A stretch of DNA of 64,000 bases, taken from positions 186,001 through 250,000 of the forward strand of contig JABTTQ020003040.1 of assembly GCA_016081115.2 (NCBI GenBank), read 5' to 3'. Positions 44,614 through 56,975 of this stretch are shown here, one piece after another; within the stretch, counting starts at the first letter, position 1; every line of letters begins with the position of its first letter. The notes beneath the pieces are model-generated. The model had not been told where the DNA came from. It saw only the letters and a program-made list of their open reading frames with translations, and ran no database searches. This DNA is from Rehmannia glutinosa (Eukaryota; Streptophyta; Magnoliopsida; Lamiales; Orobanchaceae). The position numbers and the translations under genes were made by a program.

Positions 44614-44721
44614 TATTGGCTACAATTAATTAACCTCCTTTCTAGGCTTTGATTTTTTACTCGATTGATTAAAAGATGTATATGTTCTTATGAATGTAAA
44701 ATAAAAATGTGCAGCCTTGTG

Positions 44722-44729
44722 TATAAATA
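44722..44729 (-). promoter_or_regulatory. TATA box candidate for the RALF-like gene
   Basis: TATTTATA on the minus strand (TATAAATA on plus), set in a small palindrome GTGTATAAATACAC about 110 bp before the start codon. Between them lies a plausible 80 bp leader. Confidence 0.5.
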
Positions 44730-44759
44730 CACAACCTATTTCTACATTCCAATTCAAAA

Positions 44760-45220
44760 ACAAAGGACCAAAAATGTGATTTTGCCTATTTGATAACAAT
44801 ATAATATATATAGAAAGCTTGTTATACTTGATTTTATCAATACCACATGAATATTATGGTCCTAGCTTTTGCACTCTTTTGTTTCTTGGTACTGATTAAC
44901 ATAACTGTGCATATATATAGTTTTGAATAGTATATCTGATGACATTACAAGAAGCTTGGTATATATACGTGATATTAACAATACCACATGAGAATATATA
45001 AGGTCATTGACTCATTGGTATATATCCATTATCCAATCATTTAATCTCATTATCTAATATTTTTAACTTTTCATGGGTTACCCATCATCAATTTATCCTA
45101 AGTTAAACACAATTAACTATGTAGTTTCAATATGATTGACTCCATAAAATAAGATATAATTTATCGTTATGAATAATATTATCAAATATTTTTAACATCT
45201 CTTGAAATTTCCAACGGTAG
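44760..45220. other. AT-rich upstream region, no gene seen
   Basis: Contains two copies of AATACCACATGA-type text (about 44840 and 44981) and several TATATATA words. Nothing else is recognised. Confidence 0.5.
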
Positions 45221-45450
45221 TGGCACTACAAGAAAAATGATCTATCACAACACAAATTTAATGACACTACCAAAAAGCGTCATTATAAATAAGTATTTAA
45301 CTACGCTTTTTTAATAAAAAGCATTGTAAATTATAGAAATTAGTGACACTTACTAGAAAGCGTTAGCATTTTAGTAAATTTAATGACACTTTTATGAAAG
45401 TGTCATTATCTTAATAAAATTACCGGCTTTTTTTTTATAAGTGTCACGAT

Positions 45451-45569
45451 AATTTTCCATTGTTTTCGAGTCATTTGAGGGGCGTTATTTTATGAAAGCG
45501 TTAGGCATTATTTTATGAAAGCGTTAGGAATTATTTTCCATTGTTTCGAGTCATTTGAGGGGCCAATAC
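45451..45569. repeat. short tandem duplication next to the nested LTR
   Basis: TTTTCCATTGTTTTCGAGTC plus ATTTGAGGGGC is repeated about 80 bp later with one base lost. Between them TTATTTTATGAAAGCGTTAG occurs twice. Confidence 0.8.
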
Positions 45570-45842
45570 ATGTTGAGAGCCAATTATATTGAGTTTATAG
45601 TCATATTAATGAATCGTGTATCAAAAGAAGTACGAACGAGCAAACAACGTGAGATTGATTTGAAGAAAACTCCAAATGCGTCTCGAATTTTTAGCACTGG
45701 CAGGGTTTTGTATTTTGGCCATAACTCTCTCTACAAAATTGATATTGAGCTGATTCAAGTTGCTATGGAAAGCTAAGAGATAGGGCTACAACGTTGATGA
45801 AGGACAAAAAACCAAATTCGGATATTTGGTGGGCAAAAAAAC

Positions 45843-46004
45843 CGGGCGGGCGCTGCAGTGCTCGTCCATGGGCGCTGCAGCGCCCGGTACAGGGCAAGGC
45901 GTTAGATTTTTCCAGGTGGGCGCTGCAGCGCCCAACGCCCGGCGCTGCAGCGCCCGGGCGGGATTTTTCTTGGAATGTGCTGGGCGCCGCAGCGCCCGGG
46001 GCGG
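45843..46004. repeat. GGGCGCTGCAGCGCCC palindrome array
   Basis: Five palindromes (perfect GGGCGCTGCAGCGCCC, the variants CGCTGCAGTGCTCG and GGGCGCCGCAGCGCCC) occur in 160 bp just upstream of the TATA box of the solo LTR. They are extremely GC-rich compared with the surroundings. Confidence 0.9.
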
Positions 46005-46048
46005 ATTTTCCTATGTTGGCCTACCTTTTTCTTGGATCTTTGTGGGGT

Positions 46049-46056
46049 TATAAATA
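46049..46056 (+). promoter_or_regulatory. TATA box of the solo LTR
   Basis: TATAAATA followed by GAGACATGGGG, about 45 bp downstream of the palindrome array. Confidence 0.55.
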
Positions 46057-47707
46057 GAGACATGGGGGCGTGAATTGAGGAACTTTGGACCATTAGGCAG
46101 CCATCAAAACACCTTGGAGACTAAAGAGAAGGCTTGGGGAAGAAGATTGAAGATATCTATCACCTAGAATTAGGGAAGATTCTTCTTTACTCTTTGGATC
46201 TTTATCTTGTTATTTTTCTTCTATCTCTTGAGATGTTTTATTGTATTGCTATGGATTCATTTTCTTCAATCATGAGCTAAACTCTATAATTCTAGAGGGA
46301 TGATGTAATCTATGTTTAAACTTATGTTTTGAAATTGTGGTTTGTCAATCTAGATCTATCAATTTATTTGTGCTATTTGGATCTATTGCTTCTAAATTAC
46401 TTGATCAATAATTTAGAGTGTTTGGTGTATTTGATTTGACACTTGAGAGAGGTAATTGAATACATGACCTTGGAATAGCATAACCTAGGATTTCATAGAA
46501 TTGAGAAATTTGTGAATCCTTTGAAGTCATTTATCAAGATTCATAGCTTTTATTGAGATTTCAATTGGTGATTTTTATAGAGATATTGATTTCCCAATTA
46601 GATCTAAAATCATTTGGCACTCGAGAGAGGAAGTGATTATTGTAGAAATCTTGACTTATAAATTGATAATTGATGATTGATAAACCATATTGATAACATA
46701 AGGGATAACTAGATTCATCATATCTCTAGAATTCATTTAATCATTTGGATAAACTCATTGATATTTTTCATATTCTTGATTTATTTTTGATATTTTTAGT
46801 ATAATCAACTCCATCAAATATTGAATTTCTAAATAAAGTTAGACTACTATATTATAGTACTTAGCGATAATTCGATAATTATTCCCTGTGGATTCGACAA
46901 CCTTACTTCTCTATATTAAAACTTGACACCGTAGACTTGCGGTTAGAAAAATCTCTAACACTTACACTTTTATTATTTGTGTCATTAAAATAACAACACT
47001 TGTTAAAAAGCGTCATAAAATTGAAGACACTTTCTATTTTATTTACACATTTTTTTATTTGTCGCCAAATTTTAAAATTTTACTTATACTTTTATTGCTT
47101 GTGTCATTAAAATAACGACGCTTTTTAAAAAAACGTCACAAAGTAAAAAGTTGGAATATATATCCCACATCGAAAGATTGAAGTTTTGAGAGTGACTTTG
47201 AGAGTTAATAAATAGAGATTATGTGGTGTATAATTAACTAACAATAAATATATTCAACATGGGTCAAAAATTAAATATTAAGTTTAAATTTGTTTAAAAT
47301 AATAAATAATTGATCTTTAATAAATTTTACAAAAGCTAGAAATGTAAAATTTGTCATAATTTTAGTGACACTAATTTTCAAAAGCGTCGCGACTTTAAAG
47401 ACGCTTAATAGCGTCCCTAAATTTAACGACGCTTTTAATGTAAACAAAGCTTTATTTAAAATATATAAAATCTTTATTAATTGTGACAGAAGATAGCGTC
47501 ACCACATAACGACGCATTTGATAAAAGTGTCAGTAAAAGAAATTTACCTACGCATAGATGTTGCGTCACAAATATTTTCGTGATATCAAATTTAACAACG
47601 CAACTCATGATACTTTCAAAAGCGTAGGTAATATACCTTGTGACGCTAATAAGCGTCACTAAGTGAAAATTTTAGCGTCACTAAATACAGTTTTTTTTGT
47701 AGTCTGG

Positions 47708-48051
47708 AATTCCCAGTGGAATTTTTCAACAACATGTTGTAGCGTTGGAATATCCGTTAGAATTTTAAAACTCCAATGGGGATTCCAATAGTTAATTTCA
47801 ATATTTTATTTACCGTTAAAGTTTTTGTTCAAATTTTCCAATGATATACTTTATCGATGGAATTTCTATTGGAATGTTTAAAATTCCAAAAATATCAATT
47901 TTCAATGGAATATTTGAAAGGTTTTATTTTTGTTGGAATTATTGTTGGAAATTCCAACGGTTTGTTGCATGTGGTGTTCGAATTTCTGTTGGAGTTTTAA
48001 ATTCCAACGGGAATTCCAATAGTTTATACCAATGGTTTTGATTATCGTTTA
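47708..48051. other. remnant of an outer element with TTGGAATTTCCAACGG-like words
   Basis: The stretch is full of inverted and direct GGAATTTC / AATTCCAACGG words and continues beyond the LTR element at 56332-56459, where it ends TTTTCTTGTAGTG, a CACTA-type terminus. Left of 45224 similar text (GAAATTTCCAACGG, 45204-45217) suggests that the CACTA element above inserted into it. The left terminus is not found. Confidence 0.5.
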
Positions 48052-51000
48052 TGTAACACCCCAAATTTAATAAACTAAAATAGTCACAATAATCCCAATT
48101 TTCATAGTACAACTCCAAATATTTACTAACATAAGCTCCACAAGTGTATTTATCCAAAAGTACGATAATTTAAAACTTATAATACTAACAGATCCAAGTC
48201 TACTAAAAAAACACAATACAAAGTAAACTCAATCACACAACCTAAGTATATTAAGTATTACATCGGAAGTCTTAACTTATAAAACTTAATAATAACAAAT
48301 AATACATAAAAAAATTATTAACCAAAATCAGTGCAATTACGCTTCGAAATACTTAGGGCAAAAAATCTTAGAAATGGCACAACACGTTTCGGATTCTGCA
48401 TTACTCTTGTATTTGTGTCCATACTCAAGTTCGTCGATCTCTGAAATTTTTTAGGAAAACATGGGGTGAGCTAAACGAGCTCAGTGGGTAGGGGATAGGG
48501 GATGCAAAAGTTATTAATGAAAACTCGAAAGAAATTATTTGAGTTAATTACTTATTGAACAAAAACGGTTTCATGCGTGCCAATGAATGCAAAGATACGG
48601 AAACAAAATATAAATTGTACTAACCTCACGAATTTTGCGTTGCTGCATCAAATACGATGTTAACATAAATACAGTAAAATAAATTACGGGATTCAAGTCA
48701 AATTTAAAATGGAAAATATTCTATGTCCCATTTTAAAAACCAGCGAGATACACAAAATAACGCTGGGCCGATGTGGAATAAACACCGCACCCTAACGTTC
48801 CAAATCAAGCCTGACTTTGAAACGGACAAGGTTTTATGCCCCATTTCAAAACCAGCGAGATACACAAAATAAACGCAGGGTCGATGTTGATCAAACACCG
48901 AACCCTATTGCGTTCTCCAACTCACCAGGCCGAAGCCTCCCGGCTCCTTATTCCTCCCAAGTGGCTCGACGACTCTTTAGATGTGGGTTTATACCCAGAG
49001 TTCGTCATATTCCGGAATATACCAATACTACGACCCAAGTTCTGCCGCCGTCTCCGGTCCGACCAGAAAAATGGGAATAGGCACATGTGTAGTCGAGCAA
49101 CCATCAACAGGCGACCTGTTCGATTGATTGCCCAAACCACACACGCCAAACGAGAGATAGGAAATGAGATTCATAGTTACTACTCGAACATTATGAAGAA
49201 ATACGAACATCCCACAACAGTTGTTAAAATTCCAGATTAATAGAGCAATTTTCGAAAATTTACAAATTGACCCCAAGAATTTCCATTTTTTGAAATTACT
49301 CCAAAATGAACTTTTAAGACCTACAAAATCCACTCTAGCTTCCTTAAAGGTATAAAACAAAACCCATATCAGTTTTCAAACTCAAAAAAAATGGGGAGGA
49401 CATCTTCTGGAAATTACAATTTGGCCCCAAAATTCTTGATTTCTATAATATTCATCCCCAAACTCTTGTTAAATTAAAAATTAGCCTCTACTATTCAAGG
49501 TAATCAACAAATATCCACAAGTTAACCTCTTTAAAGTTTTAAAAAATAGCCCCACAATTTTAATAACTACAAAATTAGTCTCCAAACTTGTTAAAATACC
49601 AACTATGAATAATCCAACAATCAATTTGTCAAGCCATCACAATTAGCACATAATTACACATTTAAATGCATAATGATTCAATAAATTTAATGATTTAATA
49701 ACAATTTTAAGAAACCCATTTAAAAAAAATAAAATAAATTTTAGCCCACCTCTATCAATTTTCCAAATTAATCAATCAAGGTTTGATCCAAGCCTCCAAG
49801 ATCAACCTACACCAAATGCAAACTCTTAAACCCATTTCCAACCATACAATTCACTTGCGGGTCTAAAAAAAAAATCTAACTTACCAAATTGCTAACCTCA
49901 CGTGATGGGTAGTTAAAAACTAAAATTGCATGGATGATCAAAACAACTTTTGGTCTCCAAATGGAGCTTCCTAGCTCACGGTTTCTTTGTGTTTTCCTTC
50001 CAAATTGATGTTGAAGCTTACTAAGTTATTAGGTAGTATTTGGTTGAGAGAAAGAAAGAAAACTGAAAGGGAGAAATTGAAGAAACTATTGTCTTATTAC
50101 TCACTTGGCTCACGGCAAATGAGGGAGAGGAAAAGAGAATTTTGTTTGCTCCATTTTAAAAAATGAGGAAGTGACAAACTAAAGCCTTCATACCATATTT
50201 ATAGAAGTTGTGGTGGATTTTAGTTGAGACTTAACTAAATTTAATAGAAGAGTTGGAGTTCCAAAATAGACTCATTAAGTGGGCCGAAAATGAATAACCA
50301 AACATATGTTGGCCTAGAATTGTAGTTATATTGTGTTTTGTCTTGTAAAATAAAAGTGAGTTGTGGGTTTGTCAATGATAAGAAAGAGTGATTAAAAGGT
50401 TGAGTCATTTTTTTTTTAAGACATAAATTGTTTAGATAGGCCTCAAATCCTTCAAGAAGGTGTTAATAATTAAGCTAGTTATCAAGGAAATATTTTAAAA
50501 ATATAATTTCTAAAAGATGAACAAAGTTTAAATGCTTGGACTTGTACAATATTTTAAACTTGTAAAATAGAAGTTAAAATGGGTTTAAGGTAATGTATAA
50601 GATAGACTTAACTTAAAAACAAATACGAGTTTATTTAAAATGTACAAAGTGAATCTAAAAATATTTGATGAAACAATTTATATTGAGTGGTTTAGAACAA
50701 GAGGAGATGGTTCAAGGAAAGGGTTGATGCATAGGTGACATAACCTAAGTAAAACCATTAATAATCACTACTTACTCTCTCAACTCTAATACTTCTAAAA
50801 TTAGAAAGTTTAATCAAAATAACTAATATCACCAATATACTATTACAAGTTCTAAATTTCAAAATTCATAGATCAAGCACTAAACTAAATTAAATCCCAC
50901 TAACATATTACCAAGCCATAGTAAATCAAAGTACTTATATCAATTATTAAAACAACTAAAACTTATATACTAACAGTAAAATCGAATAGGTATAGATAAT

Positions 51001-51060
51001 TAAAACCCAATTATTTCTTAATCCTCTATTTATATAATTGTCTGAATTTTGGGTCTCACA
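48052..51060 (-). repeat. LARD-like 3' LTR, 3009 bp
   Basis: Contains a tandem duplication of about 115 bp (48716-48830 and 48836-48925, around CCAGCGAGATACACAAAATA), the conserved block 48830-49150 shared with the solo LTR at 8762-9130, and a minus-strand TATAAATA at 50196-50203. Frames of 75-134 codons inside are by-products. Confidence 0.92.
50196..50203 (-). promoter_or_regulatory. TATA box in the LARD-like LTR
   Basis: TATAAATATGG on the minus strand about 860 bp from the LTR start, followed by a CTCTTTTCCTCTCCCTC tract. The twin in the other LTR is at 55468-55475. Confidence 0.55.
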
Positions 51061-51073
51061 TACTCCCCTCCTT
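51061..51073 (-). promoter_or_regulatory. polypurine tract of the LARD-like element
   Basis: Minus-strand AAGGAGGGGAGTA directly precedes the 3' LTR. Confidence 0.85.
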
Positions 51074-53303
51074 CAAAGAATTTGGTCCCCAAATTCACTC
51101 CTGAGTTATTTACAGGAAAATTATAGATCTAACACTTTCAATCTTAAAGTCCCAATAGTCGTTATTTTTTTCTTTTCAAGCTTAACATCTAATTGTTATA
51201 AGGGCTGGTTGTATATTGTATCCATACCTAGGTATCTAACGTAGCCTATCCATTAACCTTTGATTCAAGGGTGAGTACTTCCAAGTATATCCGATAATCA
51301 AATATAATCGTCAATTTCAATCATAATTGTAATTTTATCTATAAGAATTCAATAATTCCATCTATATCATGGAACTATCAGAAATAAAACTCGAACTCAG
51401 AATTCAGTATCATCAAATAATAGTGATCTGATCTATAAGCAACGAACATATCCTGGTTTTGTCTTGATTTCTCTGCAGTTGCTCAGTATCTAAAGTCACC
51501 AAATTTGATAAATCATAACTTTGTCTTCTTTGGTATACCCAAACTCAAACATCTCTGCGATACCATTCTAAATCACCAAACATCTTCACAAAATAGGTTA
51601 CTTCATAATCTGAATAATGTCTATCAAATAAGTTCTTTATTGAGGGTTACGAGTAACTAAAACCAAAAAGATGCATTTCCACAGAAACCAATCTAATTCG
51701 TATCATCTAGCGATTGAATAATGCCTGCTATGTAAATCAATTACTAGTTAACTTATCATAACTTAATACACTCCAAATCATCACTCTATTTTCAATCAAT
51801 TTACTCGTCAAACTTAAAATGACTACCTCAATTGTAATATAACGACCCAAAATTATAATTCAACCCAAATACCAATAATAACTCTAAATCTCTGAATACT
51901 CAAAATAATTGAAACCTAATGGAATCCATCAAATAATTTGGCAAAAGATAGTTTACAACATCTTACAATTGTATATAGATAATATCCATAATCGTCCGTC
52001 AACAATCCACAAAGCGGTATTTAATTACTATACCCAAAAGACAAGTTGCTTACATCGATCCGTGATCATAGTGTTATCATACATATCACATCGCAATTGA
52101 ACTCGCCTACAAAATACTTAATTGGTTAATCCCCAACTCAGTCGTAAGGTAATGTTCACCTTATCGCATAAAAATACAATCATAGTCTAGCTATCAACTG
52201 TAAGTTAATAGGTAACCTTGAGGATATTAACCCAAATTGTCACGCACCTTATTTTTGTCAATATATTTTTTTCTTTTTTTGAGAAACTGTTTCCTATCAA
52301 CCCTTTAAGTCCGTTTCCTCATTTCATTCCTAAACTATAATCAGCCCCTATGTCAGTATAACATCAAGGTGATCAATTAAAATGGTATACCCTTCACACT
52401 ATATTGAACGAAATAATGACGTTATCTCAAATTAGTATTCCTTAAATAATCATCAGGATTCAAACCTAAAAATATACTATTCCAATAACTCATCGATATC
52501 CTAAGTTGGCAAATAAGCAAATCATACACATAAGTGTATCCTAGTAGTTATTAAGTCTTTATCAAACTTATAATCTAGGCACCTCAAGTCTCAATTATAA
52601 TCTAATAATGATAGAAGTAACAAGACTTGACAAGAAAAAGAGAACGTCACGACCTCGACATAAGGTAATGTCTACCTAGATCAACATCTAACCACCACAT
52701 AAATTGACTATATATAAGATTCATACTTAGGTATATAATTTATTAACAATTTCGATACGATAACCTCAAAAGATAAATCTGTAGACCCATATCATCTATC
52801 AACTTAACAATAGCGGCCTCATCAAATTCCTATGAAATCCATTAGTAATTCACTTCAAGCCAAAGTAATTTCCATACTACTCGATAATCAAATCTTAATT
52901 GTTAATTCAATCCAGACTACATGATTATCCCAAAGTAATTTAAAATTCGGGTGTTAATATCGCATATCATAGATGTATCGACCATATGTAAGATTCACAC
53001 TTATGTATTTAACATATAACCAACATCGATACTAGAAGCCCAATGATAAACACAAAGATCTGCATATGGTTAACCCCCTCATTCATTTCATATACAATCA
53101 CATTATCCATTAATAATAGAACTCAAACCCAAATAATTCACATCTTATTCGATAACCAAACCTTAATCTTTGAATAAATCCCATCAACATAATTATTTCA
53201 ACTTAACTTAACTCAGTTTTAAGATCATCCACTAGTAATAATCTAATCCACAGGTGGAGAATCTTATCCTGGTTAGCTTAGGTGTAGTTCCTTTTACACC
53301 CAA
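51074..53303 (-). other. LARD-like internal domain, non-coding
   Basis: AT-rich with many short frames but no known domain. A degenerate repeat of about 290 bp is visible: TATAAGATTCATACTTAGGTAT near 52710 against TGTAAGATTCACACTTATGTAT near 52987, each followed by AACATCGATAC-type text. It may serve packaging or dimerisation, but this is only inference. Confidence 0.6.
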
Positions 53304-53315
53304 GCTCTGATACCA
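53304..53315 (-). promoter_or_regulatory. primer binding site for initiator tRNA-Met
   Basis: Minus-strand TGGTATCAGAGC, four bases inside the 5' LTR edge. A perfect 12 base match to the usual plant primer site. Confidence 0.9.
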
Positions 53316-53319
53316 TAAC

Positions 53320-56300
53320 TGTAACACCCCAAATTTAATAAACTAAAATAGTCACAATAATCCCAATTTTCATAGTACAACTCCAAATATTTACTAACAT
53401 AAGCTCCACAAGTGTATTTATCCAAAAGTACGATAATTTAAAACTTATAATACTAACAGATCCAAGTCTACTAAAAAAACACAATACAAAGTAAACTCAA
53501 TCACACAACCTAAGTATATTAAGTATTACATCGGAAGTCTTAACTTATAAAACTTAATAATAACAAATAATACATAAAAAAATTATTAACCAAAATCAGT
53601 GCAATTACGCTTCGAAATACTTAGGGCAAAAAATCTTAGAAATGGCACAACACGTTTCGGATTCGCATTACTCTTGTATTTGTGTCCATACTCAAGTTAA
53701 GTCGATCTCGAAATTTTTAGGAAAACATGGGGTGAGCTAAACGAGCTCGAGTGGGTAGGGGATAGGGGATGCAAAAGTTATTAATGAAAACTCGAAAGAA
53801 ATTATTTGAGTTAATTACTTATTGAACAAAAACGGTTTCATGCGTGCCAATGAATGCAAAGATACGGAAACAAAATATAAATTGTACTAACCTCACGAAT
53901 TTTGGGTTGCTGCATCAAATACGATGTTAACATAAATACAGTAAAACAAATTACGGGATTCAAGTCAAATTTAAAATGGAAAATATTCTATGTCCCATTT
54001 TAAAAACCAGCGAGATACACAAAATAACGCTGGGCCGATGTGGAATAAACACCGCACCCTAACGTTCCAAATCAAGCCTGACTTTAAAACGGACAAGGTT
54101 TTATGCCCCATTTCAAAACCAGCGAGATTCACAAAATAAACGCAGGGTCGATGTTGATCAAACACCGAACCCTATTGCGTTCTCCAACTCACCAGGCCGA
54201 AGCCTCCCGGCTCCTTATTCCTCCCAAGTGGCTCGACGACTCTTTAGATGTGGGTTTATACCCAGAGTTCGTCACATTCCGGAATATACCAATACTACGA
54301 CCCAAGTTCTGCCGCCGTCTCCGGTCCGACCAGAAAAATGGGAATAGGCACATGTGTAGTCGAGCAACCATCAACAGGCGACCTGTTCGATTGATTGCCC
54401 AAACCACACACGCCAAACGAGAGATAGGAAATGAGATTCATAGTTACTACTCGAACATTATGAAGAAATATGAACATCCCACAACAGTTGTTAAAATTCC
54501 AGATTAATAGAGCAATTTTCGAAAATTTACAAATTGACCCCAAGAATTTCCATTTTTTGAAATTACTCCAAAATGAACTTTTAAGACCTACAAAATCCAC
54601 TCTAGCTTCCTTAAAGGTATAAAACAAAACCCATATCAGTTTTCAAACTCAAAAAAAAAATAAAAATGGGGAGGACATCTTCTGGAAATTACAATTTGGC
54701 CCCAAAATTCTTGATTTCTATAATATTCATCCCCAAACTCTTGTTAAATTAAAAATTAGCCTCTACTATTCAAGGTAATCAACAAATATCCACAAGTTAA
54801 CCTCTTTAAAGTTTTAAAAAATAGCCCCACAATTTTAATAACTACAAAATTAGTCTCCAAACTTGTTAAAATACCAACTATGAATAATCCAACAATCAAT
54901 TTGTCAAGCCATCACAATTAGCACATAATTACACATTTAAATGCATAATGATTCAATAAATTTAATGATTTAATAACAATTTTAAGAAACCCATTTAAAA
55001 AAAATAAAATAAATTTTAGCCCACCTCTATCAATTTTCCAAATTAATCAATCAAGGTTTGATCCAAGCCTCCAAGATCAACCTACACCAAATGCAAACTC
55101 TTAAACCCATTTCCAACCATACAATTCACTTGCGGGTCTAAAAAAATCTAACTTACCAAATTGCTAACCTCATGTGATGGGTAGTTAAAAACTAAAATTG
55201 CATGGATGATCAAAACAACTTTTGGTCTCCAAATGGAGCTTCCTAGCTCACGGTTTCTTTGTGTTTTCCTTCCAAATTGATGTTGAAGCTTACTAAGTTA
55301 TTAGGTAGTATTTGGTTGAGAGAAAGAAAGAAAACTGAAAGGGAGAAATTGAAGAAACTATTGTCTTATTACTCACTTGGCTCACGGCAAATGAGGGAGA
55401 GGAAAAGAGAATTTTGTTTGCTCCATTTTAAAAAATGAGGAAGTGACAAACTAAAGCCTTCATACCATATTTATAGAAGTTGTGGTGGATTTTAGTTGAG
55501 ACTTAACTAAATTTAATAGAAGAGTTGGAGTTCCAAAATAGACTCATTAAGTGGGCCGAAAATGAATAACCAAACATATGTTGGCCTAGAATTGTAGTTA
55601 TATTGTGTTTTGTCTTGTAAAATAAAAGTGAGTTGTGGGTTTGTCAATGATAAGAAAGAGTGATTAAAAGGTTGAGTCATTTTTTTTTAAGACATAAATT
55701 GTTTAGATAGGCCTCAAATCCTTCAAGAAGGTGTTAATAATTAAGCTAGTTATCAAGGAAATATTTTAAAAAATATAATTTCTAAAAGATGAACAAAGTT
55801 TAAATGCTTGGACTTGTACAATATTTTAAACTTGTAAAATAGAAGTTAAAATGGGTTTAAGGTAATGTATAAGATAGACTTAACTTAAAAACAAATACGA
55901 GTTTATTTAAAATGTACAAAGTGAATCTAAAAATATTTGATGAAACAATTTATATTGAGTGGTTTAGAACAAGAGGAGATGGTTCAAGGAAAGGGTTGAT
56001 GCATAGGTGACATAACCTAAGTAAACCATTAATAATCACTACTTACTCTCTCAACTCTAATACTTCTAAAATTAGAAAGTTTAATCAAAATAACTAATAT
56101 CACCAATATACTATTACAAGTTCTAAATTTCAAAATTCATAGATCAAGCACTAAACTAAATTAAATACCACTAACATATTACCAAGCCATAGTAAATCAA
56201 AGTACTTATATCAATTATTAAAACAACTAAAACTTATATACTAACAGTAAAATCGAATAGGTATAGATAATTAAAACCCAATTATTTCTTAATCCTCTAT

Positions 56301-56331
56301 TTATATAATTGTCTGAATTTTGGGTCTCACA
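53320..56331 (-). repeat. LARD-like 5' LTR, 3012 bp
   Basis: Near-identical to 48052-51060. Differences are mostly small indels, several close together at 53660-53750, and an A-run expansion at about 54650. Confidence 0.92.
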
Positions 56332-56975
56332 GTTTAAATTTTCATTGGGATTTTCCAATGGTATAATGTAGTATTGGAATTTTAAAAATTATAACGATTT
56401 AATTTTTTATTCAATTCGTTGGAATAATTTTGTTGGAATTTGATTGTTTTCTTGTAGTGATGAAATCATTTTAGCGTTGGTTTTAGGCACATATAGGCTA
56501 GTATCATTTGTATCCATTTTTGTGATTTCTATAGGTCCATTCTCAATATCAAACATTATATAATCATCAACAAGGGCAACTAAATGTGTGCGCATACAAG
56601 TTTTTCAATAATTATAATCGGAGAATACTGGAATCTTGGCAATTGCAATACATTAATCCACGTTCTTCAGGATTTTTTAAAGGCAATATTATAAATTAGT
56701 CTTGTAACTAGGGGGTGCCAAGTTTTGTTTGGTTCAAAATCCAAAACTTTTATTTACTCCTACAAATATTAATACATGTTGCTAATTGTGACACATGACG
56801 TGATAAAATTTTCGTAAGAAATAAAACTTTATCGCCAATGCACCGCCAAAATAAAAGCCTAAGAAAAGTATTTTTTTTAGGGGAAAATAAACTATATTAA
56901 TTACTGAAAGAGGTCCAACACCAATTGAGACAAAAAATTCGGGAGCGAGTCCCACAAACACGAAAGACAGTCAGA

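Larger units (their letters stand above)
45571..46960 (+). mobile_element. gypsy-type solo LTR inside the CACTA element
   Basis: Begins TGTTGAGAG and ends CTCTAACA. It has a TATAAATA box at 46049-46056 followed by a leader-like region. The 3' end contains CCCTGTGGATTCGACAACC and GACACCGTAGACTTGCGGTTAG, which resemble the corresponding part of the Athila-like LTR above. The CACTA repeats resume right after it. Flanks ATACA and CTTAC do not match, so the exact ends are uncertain. Confidence 0.65.
45224..47704. mobile_element. CACTA-type (En/Spm) non-autonomous element with nested LTR
   Basis: The left end CACTACAAGAAAAATG and right end TTTTTTTTGTAGTC are inverted except for the last base. The 3 bp flanks TGG (45221-45223 and 47705-47707) agree. 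The interior repeats AGCGTCA/GTGTCATTA words (AAAGCGTCATTA, AAGTGTCATTA, AAGCGTCACTA) many times in both orientations, like CACTA subterminal repeats. No transposase is seen. A solo LTR sits at 45571-46960. Confidence 0.8.
48052..56331 (-). mobile_element. large non-autonomous LTR retrotransposon (LARD-like)
   Basis: Two near-identical LTRs (48052-51060 and 53320-56331) flank 2259 bp. The ends TGTAACACCCC and GGGTCTCACA and the perfect 5 bp duplication GTTTA (48047-48051, 56332-56336) set the limits. The primer site is GCTCTGATACCA on plus (minus TGGTATCAGAGC, complementary to initiator tRNA-Met) and the polypurine tract is AAGGAGGGGAGTA on minus, so the element runs on the minus strand. The interior has no recognisable gag or pol. 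Such elements depend on proteins of an autonomous relative. High LTR similarity indicates a recent insertion. Confidence 0.92.

Noticed and set aside
45224..56459. One single CACTA element from 45224 to 56459
   Set aside because: The flanks TGG and ATG do not match, whereas 45224-47704 has matching TGG flanks.
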